Origin: Undibacterium cyanobacteriorum
GTDB lineage: Bacteria; Pseudomonadota; Gammaproteobacteria; Burkholderiales; Burkholderiaceae_D
Reading direction: 5' to 3'
Assembly: GCF_031326225.1 (NCBI RefSeq)
Contig: NZ_CP133720.1
Span: 1,488,001 to 1,552,000 of the forward strand
Length of the DNA stretch: 64,000 nt
Position 1 is the first letter of the stretch, and every line of letters starts with the position of its first letter. Made by a program: the position numbers and the translations under genes. Below, piece by piece: positions 59,106 through 64,000 of this stretch. The notes beneath the pieces were generated by a model, which was not told the origin of the DNA, did no database searches, and was given only the letters and a program-made list of their open reading frames with translations.

Positions 59106-61409
59106 TTAATAGTCGAACTTCAATTCCGCAACTAAGCTACGCTGCGTGTATGGGTGGAAAGCCCAATATTTTTTGTTATTGAGATTGTTAATCCCGACCG
59201 CTGCAGTCCATTGCTTGTCGATCTTGTAGCGCACGCGTAAATCTGCCACCAGGAAGCTGGAAAAGCCTAAATAGGTGAATGCATTGACATCGCTATTGTC
59301 GAGGGAGCCATATTGGCGACCGCTGTAACGAATGCCCAAAGTCGTCGATAATTGTTCATCGACGCGGTAGCTCGCCACAAAGTTAGCGCGCCATTTTGGT
59401 ACCCGTGGCTGCCATTTACCGACACTCTTCACAAACTTATCATTCTTAGTGATGATGGAGTCGGCATAAGTCATGCTTGAAGCAAGATCCAAACCTGGCA
59501 CGAACACATCACTCGCTTGGTAGGCGATTTCTAAGCCATTGGTGCGAATTTTGTCAACGTTTTGGATATTCGTGATATTTGGTGTCACCAAGGTATTCGT
59601 TTGTGAATACAGTGCATCGCTTGTATCTTCATGGAAGAAGGTTGTGCGCAACAAGCCTTTGCCATTGTCTAAAGATTGTTCCGCACTCCACTCGCTAGTC
59701 CAGGATTTTTCTGCTTTCAGATTAGGGTCGTTATTGACGATGGTTTGTGTTGATACGGTGCCTTGATACAACTCAGAAACCGTAGGATTACGCACCGCGC
59801 GACCGATCGATGCTTTCAACGTGAGATCATCGTTGGCGCGATATGCCAATGCTGCTTTAGGTGAGAATGCATTTTCATCGCGTTTTACAAACGGCAAAGT
59901 CGTCGTCGCATTAGACAATGCGCCGTCATGTGCTGACCACTGTTCGAAACGGCCGCCGATGATGGTTTTCCAGTCGGAGTTGATACGCCAAGCATCTTGT
60001 GCATAGAAGCTTGAGAGTTCGGAGTTACCTTGGAAAGCTGAGAAGCGTGTGCTTGCTGGGCCATTGATCCAATCTGTGGTGTTGGATACCAAGGTGCGCA
60101 ATTTGTAGGCATCACGTTGGTAACCAAACTCTACTGTGTGCTCGGTGTTAGGACGCCAGATTCCTTTGAGTGCCAAGGTGTTCCAACCTGTGCCGCTGCC
60201 ATCGGTGATGCGTCCAGCGCCACCTGTGTCGGCCGCAGGAATGGCGACTGTTGGTGCACGAGCGATGTCTTTTTGATAGTCATATAAGCTTGCTGCGACT
60301 TCCCAATCAAATTCACCCTTGGTATTGCTTTTTACGCTCAAGCCATGGGTCACATGTTGCAAATCATTTTTGCTATTGGCGATATCGGTTGGGTTAATCG
60401 TGAACTTGCGTCCTGCGATATTGACGTCGCCGCTATACACCGCTGCACCACTCGCATCGCGTAAATAGCTATCAGCTGTGCTATTCATATCATTGCGCCA
60501 AATACCATAGGTGTAGCTCGCACGCACGGTCGGCGTGATTTCATAAGCGAGTTTAATTTTGGCGTGATCTTGAATAGTGTGATACTGGGTGGTGGCGCCG
60601 ATTAGCCACCAGTCCAAACCTTGTGGATTACGGCCTGCCACTGCGCCGGTAACCGGCTTGCCCGCCGTACTTACCGTACCTGCCGACAATAATTTGTTGG
60701 TAAATACCAGCGGATGACTATCGCTGTCCATGCGATTCACATTGACCCACCAGGAAAAGGCACCTTGTTTGTTACCAAGGCTGGCGCTCAGTTGATGACC
60801 GCTATAGCGCTTATCCGTGGCGACTTCTTGGAAGTTTTCAGTGAAGCCGGCAAGTTTGACATGGCCCTCAAATTTTTCTGGCATGCGAGTGACATAGTCG
60901 ACGACCGCGCCGACCGAGTTGCCCGCGTAGGCAGCAGAGAACGGGCCATATAAAACGTCAACGCGTTGAATTTCTTCTGGCGTTACCAAGCCCCAACGTG
61001 GTGTAAAGCCCGCACCATTGCCTAACAGATTCGATAACAAAATGCCGTCGGCATACACCATAGAGCGTGCGCTATTACCGGTGCCTGAAGCACGTGTTGC
61101 TAATACAGCGTGGTTGTAGTCGCCATCGTAACGCTTACGCACTAACAGGCTAGGCAAGTATTTCAAAGCGTCTTCTGCATCGAGTGCATTGATTGTGGTT
61201 TCAATCGCTTTAGCATTGATGCCTTCGATTGTCGTAGGGATTTCAGTTGGTAGGGTAGTCGGCTTATCGCCTTTGATGATGACGCGTTCAGCTTTCGCTT
61301 TTTGCGGATCTTGATCGTTATTATTCTCGCTAGCAAAGGCTGGAAATGCTGTGGACAGTGCGATGATTAGAGCAGTGCGACGTAAAGTTTGGGGTGTAGA
61401 AGTTTTCAT
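59106..61409 (-). CDS. TonB-dependent outer-membrane receptor, 767 residues
   Basis: Receptor with signal peptide (about 1-28, ending AFA), TonB-box-like region ERVIIKGD, plug (about 55-175: DALKYLPSLLVRKRYDGDYN and DVLYGPFSAAYAGNSVGAVV) and a C-terminal barrel ending LKFDY with a terminal aromatic. The NPQGLDWWLIGATTQYH and VNRMDSDSHPLVF segments mark the barrel. It resembles receptors annotated for copper in Oxalobacteraceae-type genomes only loosely; the substrate is inferred from the SCO, PCu(A)C and PepSY genes immediately downstream. I choose the ATG at 61409 (MKTSTPQ); the frame is open to 61463 but 61409 begins a normal signal sequence. Confidence 0.9.
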   Translation of the reverse strand: MKTSTPQTLRRTALIIALSTAFPAFASENNNDQDPQKAKAERVIIKGDKPTTLPTEIPTTIEGINAKAIETTINALDAEDALKYLPSLLVRKRYDGDYNHAVLATRASGTGNSARSMVYADGILLSNLLGNGAGFTPRWGLVTPEEIQRVDVLYGPFSAAYAGNSVGAVVDYVTRMPEKFEGHVKLAGFTENFQEVATDKRYSGHQLSASLGNKQGAFSWWVNVNRMDSDSHPLVFTNKLLSAGTVSTAGKPVTGAVAGRNPQGLDWWLIGATTQYHTIQDHAKIKLAYEITPTVRASYTYGIWRNDMNSTADSYLRDASGAAVYSGDVNIAGRKFTINPTDIANSKNDLQHVTHGLSVKSNTKGEFDWEVAASLYDYQKDIARAPTVAIPAADTGGAGRITDGSGTGWNTLALKGIWRPNTEHTVEFGYQRDAYKLRTLVSNTTDWINGPASTRFSAFQGNSELSSFYAQDAWRINSDWKTIIGGRFEQWSAHDGALSNATTTLPFVKRDENAFSPKAALAYRANDDLTLKASIGRAVRNPTVSELYQGTVSTQTIVNNDPNLKAEKSWTSEWSAEQSLDNGKGLLRTTFFHEDTSDALYSQTNTLVTPNITNIQNVDKIRTNGLEIAYQASDVFVPGLDLASSMTYADSIITKNDKFVKSVGKWQPRVPKWRANFVASYRVDEQLSTTLGIRYSGRQYGSLDNSDVNAFTYLGFSSFLVADLRVRYKIDKQWTAAVGINNLNNKKYWAFHPYTQRSLVAELKFDY

Positions 61410-61673
61410 ATGGTTCTCATTGTTGTCGTGGACGAAACATTTAATCAAGCGCTTAATCTTCATCGAGACTACCCTTCATATTTCGGTGGGAAGCGATAAA
61501 TGGAGATGAAAAGGCTATAAATTTTTTGATAGATGCCTGATCAAAGCGCGGTTCGAAGAAGCAAAGACGCGAGTTCGCGTGCTAAAACATGAGTTCTTTG
61601 TGGAAGCGAATGATCAGAAATGGGAGCGATCCCAAACATCAAGCCTCAATACAAAATTGAGGCGAATTTAGTA

Positions 61674-62057
61674 TCAGATGGCGTTGAGAGCGGGTGGCCC
61701 GCGAGGTGGAAGTGGTGCTGAAACAATGGCGGCTAAACGCGCCGAAGGAATGCTTTGTGTGGCGTAGGAAAGCGCATGCACTGGAGGTGCAGCGTCGATT
61801 TGCGGCAAGCTTGGTGTAATTGCGCTGGGCATACAGAAAGAGCAATCGAGTGTATGACTGCTCGTTTTGCCATCGACGATTTTGCCTGAGGCCGTGACGA
61901 ATTTAACGCCGGTGCTGGTACAAATCATCGAAATGCCTTCACCATTCAAACTATTAATCACTGGCGCAGCAGTAGCGATACCGAGCGTTAATCCGTAGAG
62001 GAATAACACCGCGATAATCAGGCGACGTGATAGTTTAGATGGAGAAAATGCTTTCAT
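61674..62057 (-). CDS. DUF2946-family secreted protein, second copy
   Basis: A 127-residue protein with an N-terminal helix (about 12-30), the Cys/His motif HTLDCSFCMPSA and the Pro-rich end PLPPRGPPALNAI. It shows the same architecture as the protein at 50618-51073 but in the other orientation. It is first in the co-oriented copper run, 264 bp before the receptor at 61409. I take the ATG at 62057 because the following residues form a signal-like start; the frame is open to 62126. Confidence 0.75.
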   Translation of the reverse strand: MKAFSPSKLSRRLIIAVLFLYGLTLGIATAAPVINSLNGEGISMICTSTGVKFVTASGKIVDGKTSSHTLDCSFCMPSAITPSLPQIDAAPPVHALSYATQSIPSARLAAIVSAPLPPRGPPALNAI

Positions 62058-62200
62058 GAGGCGAGATTCTAACACCGCAGCGCACAATGTGGAAAGATAG
62101 CGCCATTTGACCGATGTTAAGACCAAGCGAAATGATTAGGCTATGCTGTTTTAAAATTCAGCGATTCAAATTCAGTAATTCGTTCTTAAGGATAATAGAT

Positions 62201-62683
62201 ATGCGACTCAAAAAGACGATCGTCATGATGATGCTAATGGGCTTTGGTTTATTCGGAGCCAATGCTCAAGCACAAAAAGTCGGCAGCGTTGACACAGCTT
62301 TTATTTTGATTGGCCCAGACCATAAAATCGTCGTCGAAGCCTACGATGATCCTAAAGTGAAGGGTGTGACCTGTTATGTGTCGCGTGCAAAAACGGGCGG
62401 CATTAAAGGTGGATTAGGACTGGCCGAAGACAAAGCAGAAGCCTCGATCGCATGTCGCCAAGTAGGACCGATTAGTTTTGAAAAACCGATCAAACAGCAA
62501 GAGGAAGTCTTCAATCAAAGCTTATCGATTCTCTTCAAAAAATTACGGATCGTGCGTATGGTGGATGCAGAGCGTAATACTTTGGTCTATTTGACTTACT
62601 CTGACAAATTGATTGATGGCTCACCGCAAAATAGCGTGACAGCGGTACCGGTTGATCGTGCCATTCCGATTCCTTTGAAGTAA
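62201..62683 (+). CDS. creA: CreA family protein
   Basis: Secreted 160-residue protein with a signal peptide (about 1-24, ending AQA). It matches the CreA pattern: KVGSVDTAFILIGPDHKIVV, VEAYDDPKVKGVTCYVSRA and IACRQVGPISF, two conserved Cys, and LVYLTYSDKLIDGSPQNSV near the end. Its function is not established. The ATG at 62201 has AAGGA upstream; the frame is open to 62114. It stands alone, divergent from the DUF2946 gene. Confidence 0.92.
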   Translation: MRLKKTIVMMMLMGFGLFGANAQAQKVGSVDTAFILIGPDHKIVVEAYDDPKVKGVTCYVSRAKTGGIKGGLGLAEDKAEASIACRQVGPISFEKPIKQQEEVFNQSLSILFKKLRIVRMVDAERNTLVYLTYSDKLIDGSPQNSVTAVPVDRAIPIPLK

Positions 62684-62929
62684 TACTGAGTTAGGGCGGG
62701 CATCGTCTAGAGCATTTTTCTGAGTGTTGAAATAACAAATAAATGAACTAAAAGTTAATTCTAAGGCGAGGGATTAATTGATTTCCGTGTGGAAATAATG
62801 TCTAATATCAGATGTTTCTAAGTCGTCAGTACGAAGCCTTTTTGCTCGTCATGCTATTAAATTAATTGATCCAAGAGATGGCGTGAGAATGCTGGTTCAC
62901 GTGCATCTTCACTTTTTAACTTTTTGCTC

Positions 62930-63793
62930 ATGATTCAACAAGTTCAGCAAGTGGTGGCCGATAAGAAGTCGCTCGATAACTTGGTCAGCACTATTCGGAT
63001 TCCACCTCGGCCCAGTTTATTGGTCGAGATGCAGAAGGAATTAAACAAGGACGATCCGAATCCGCGCCATTTGGCACGAATTATTGCTAATGACGTGTCG
63101 ATGGCTGCCTCGCTGATGAAGCTGGCGAATTCTTCATTCTTTGGCTTGCGTTTGAAAGCACAATCGGTTGACCATGCGGTGGATTTACTTGGCATGCGTC
63201 AAACCGAGATGGTGATGACGGGCATTATCGCGCGTCAGACTTTCGCGACACAGGCGACGACCATGCGGAAGTTTTGGGATATTTCTTCGAAACGCGCGCA
63301 GGCACTCAGCTCCATGGTGCGACGCGTGCCTGTAGTAAGTTCAGACGTTGCTCATACTTTCGGTTTGTTTTGCGATATCGGCGTTCCGATCTTGATTGAT
63401 CGATTTCCGAGCTACGCTGAGACATGGAAAAAAGCGAATGCTTCGTTCGATCGCGGTTTGACGGAGATTGAAGATGAATTTCACAGCACCAACCATGCAT
63501 CGATTGGGTCTTTGATGGCACGTACTTGGGGTTTGCCAGAACAAGTCTCGACCGCAATTCTGCTGCATCATGATTACAGCAGTTTAGAAGACACCGCGAC
63601 GGAAGAATCTATCCGTGGCTTGGTTGCACTGACGGCCTTAGCTGAGTATGCGATCCATAAGTACGAAGGTCAGGAAAATTCAGCGGAGTGGTACAAGGCT
63701 GGCGAATCGGTTCGGCAATTTCTCGGAATCGGTGTGCACGATGCTGAAGATTGGGTGGATGAACTGCAGGACCTGTTTAATCTTCCCCACTGA
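62930..63793 (+). CDS. HDOD-domain protein
   Basis: Signalling protein of 287 residues consisting essentially of one HDOD domain (about 15-220). It has IPPRPSLLVEMQKEL, RIIANDVSMAASLMKLANSSFF and ISTAILLHH-type elements seen here as VSTAILLHHDYSSL. HDOD proteins lack the HD catalytic pair and act in c-di-GMP, motility or stress signalling. No attached receiver, EAL or kinase domain is present. The ATG at 62930 is preferred; no good ribosome-binding site is visible. A T-tailed hairpin follows. Confidence 0.9.
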   Translation: MIQQVQQVVADKKSLDNLVSTIRIPPRPSLLVEMQKELNKDDPNPRHLARIIANDVSMAASLMKLANSSFFGLRLKAQSVDHAVDLLGMRQTEMVMTGIIARQTFATQATTMRKFWDISSKRAQALSSMVRRVPVVSSDVAHTFGLFCDIGVPILIDRFPSYAETWKKANASFDRGLTEIEDEFHSTNHASIGSLMARTWGLPEQVSTAILLHHDYSSLEDTATEESIRGLVALTALAEYAIHKYEGQENSAEWYKAGESVRQFLGIGVHDAEDWVDELQDLFNLPH

Positions 63794-63800
63794 ACCATTC

Positions 63801-63840
63801 AATTCATTTCAATTCATTTCAACTTATTTCAACTCATTTC
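63801..63840. repeat. Four copies of a 10-bp tandem repeat
   Basis: The unit AATTCATTTC is repeated with variants AACTTATTTC and AACTCATTTC, directly after the HDOD stop codon. It is too short to be more than a slippage-prone microsatellite. Confidence 0.8.
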
Positions 63841-63843
63841 ATG

Positions 63844-63870
63844 GGCTAGCTGCAAAGCAATAGCCTTTTT
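63844..63870 (+). terminator. Possible rho-independent terminator after the HDOD gene
   Basis: GGCTA pairs with TAGCC, and an inner TGC pairs with GCA around AAA; five T residues follow. Confidence 0.5.
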
Positions 63871-63899
63871 CGTTCTGTTCAACCACGGTTCGATAGGTG

Positions 63900-64000
63900 C
63901 TAGCGTTTGCTGCCAAGAGCTCGTGCAGGCAGCATCACAATAGCACGCAATAATTCGAAGACGCCATCAACAGCGATGCCGACTAAACGGAAGGGCAAGC
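63900..64000 (-). CDS. C-terminal end of an unidentified protein
   Basis: The minus strand has an open frame entering from the right edge and ending with TAG at 63900-63902. The visible 32 residues include FRLVGIAVDGVFELLRAIV and end ARALGSKR, a hydrophobic, probably membrane-associated tail. The rest lies outside the window and I cannot name the family. The product has a natural composition and leaves room for a shared hairpin with the HDOD gene. Confidence 0.4.
   Translation of the reverse strand, partial: LPFRLVGIAVDGVFELLRAIVMLPARALGSKR

Noticed and set aside
1..64000. CRISPR arrays, tRNA or rRNA genes, prophage, intact insertion sequence
   Set aside because: No repeat-spacer pattern, no tRNA cloverleaf that I could recognise and no transposase, integrase or phage structural gene in any frame.

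Overview
The window reads as chromosomal DNA of a Gram-negative proteobacterium of moderate GC content. TonB-dependent receptors, outer-membrane porins, LolD/MacB-type exporters, ModE, a sigma-54 regulator and a long-form KdpD all point that way. Gene style suggests a betaproteobacterium of the Burkholderiales, perhaps an Undibacterium-like Oxalobacteraceae; this is inference, because there is no rRNA or other marker here. I see no rRNA, tRNA, CRISPR array, prophage or intact transposase. The accessory flavour comes from transport and signalling operons and from small palindromic repeats.

Layout. (1) 1-12047, minus strand: a potassium island. It runs from a 29-codon microprotein through kdpF, kdpA, kdpB, kdpC, kdpD and kdpE to a second, shortened KdpD-like kinase and a second KdpE-like regulator, then kup cut by the left edge. 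A near-perfect KdpE-type site (TTTACA-N5-TTTACA) lies upstream, and a variant of it lies upstream of the neighbouring TorF-like porin (12270-13058). (2) 13337-16601: tonB diverges from a NarL-type regulator and kinase pair across an intergenic region holding two inverted copies of one palindrome. (3) 17158-24779: Prc protease, a two-gene multiheme cytochrome c operon and an M1 aminopeptidase. (4) 25011-32315: a sigma-54-dependent operon made of a membrane-fusion protein, an ABC ATPase, two FtsX/MacB-type permeases, a sigma-54 activator and an intramembrane-type kinase, so it encodes its own probable activator. (5) 32318-35410: a REP pair, tdk, a small secreted unknown and an M28 peptidase. (6) 35459-39330, minus strand: a TetR, membrane-fusion protein, ATPase and ABC-2 permease drug-export operon with a perfect TetR-type operator. 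(7) 39706-46805: a chemoreceptor, a secreted amidohydrolase, a large GT-C-like membrane protein and two unknown genes. (8) 46964-50175: modABC-modE with a ModE box. (9) 50461-62057: a copper-centred locus containing two TonB-dependent receptors, two PepSY proteins, SCO, PCu(A)C, a YcnI-like protein, a copper-uptake-associated protein, a 70-residue unknown, DUF2946 proteins at both ends and a Crp/Fnr regulator. (10) 62201-64000: creA, an HDOD protein and the tail of an unidentified gene.

The strongest leads are the KdpE-like site in front of the porin, the self-regulated sigma-54 export module, the mirrored palindromes between tonB and the two-component system, and the extended copper locus. 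All functions rest on reading the translated sequence by eye; no searches were run.
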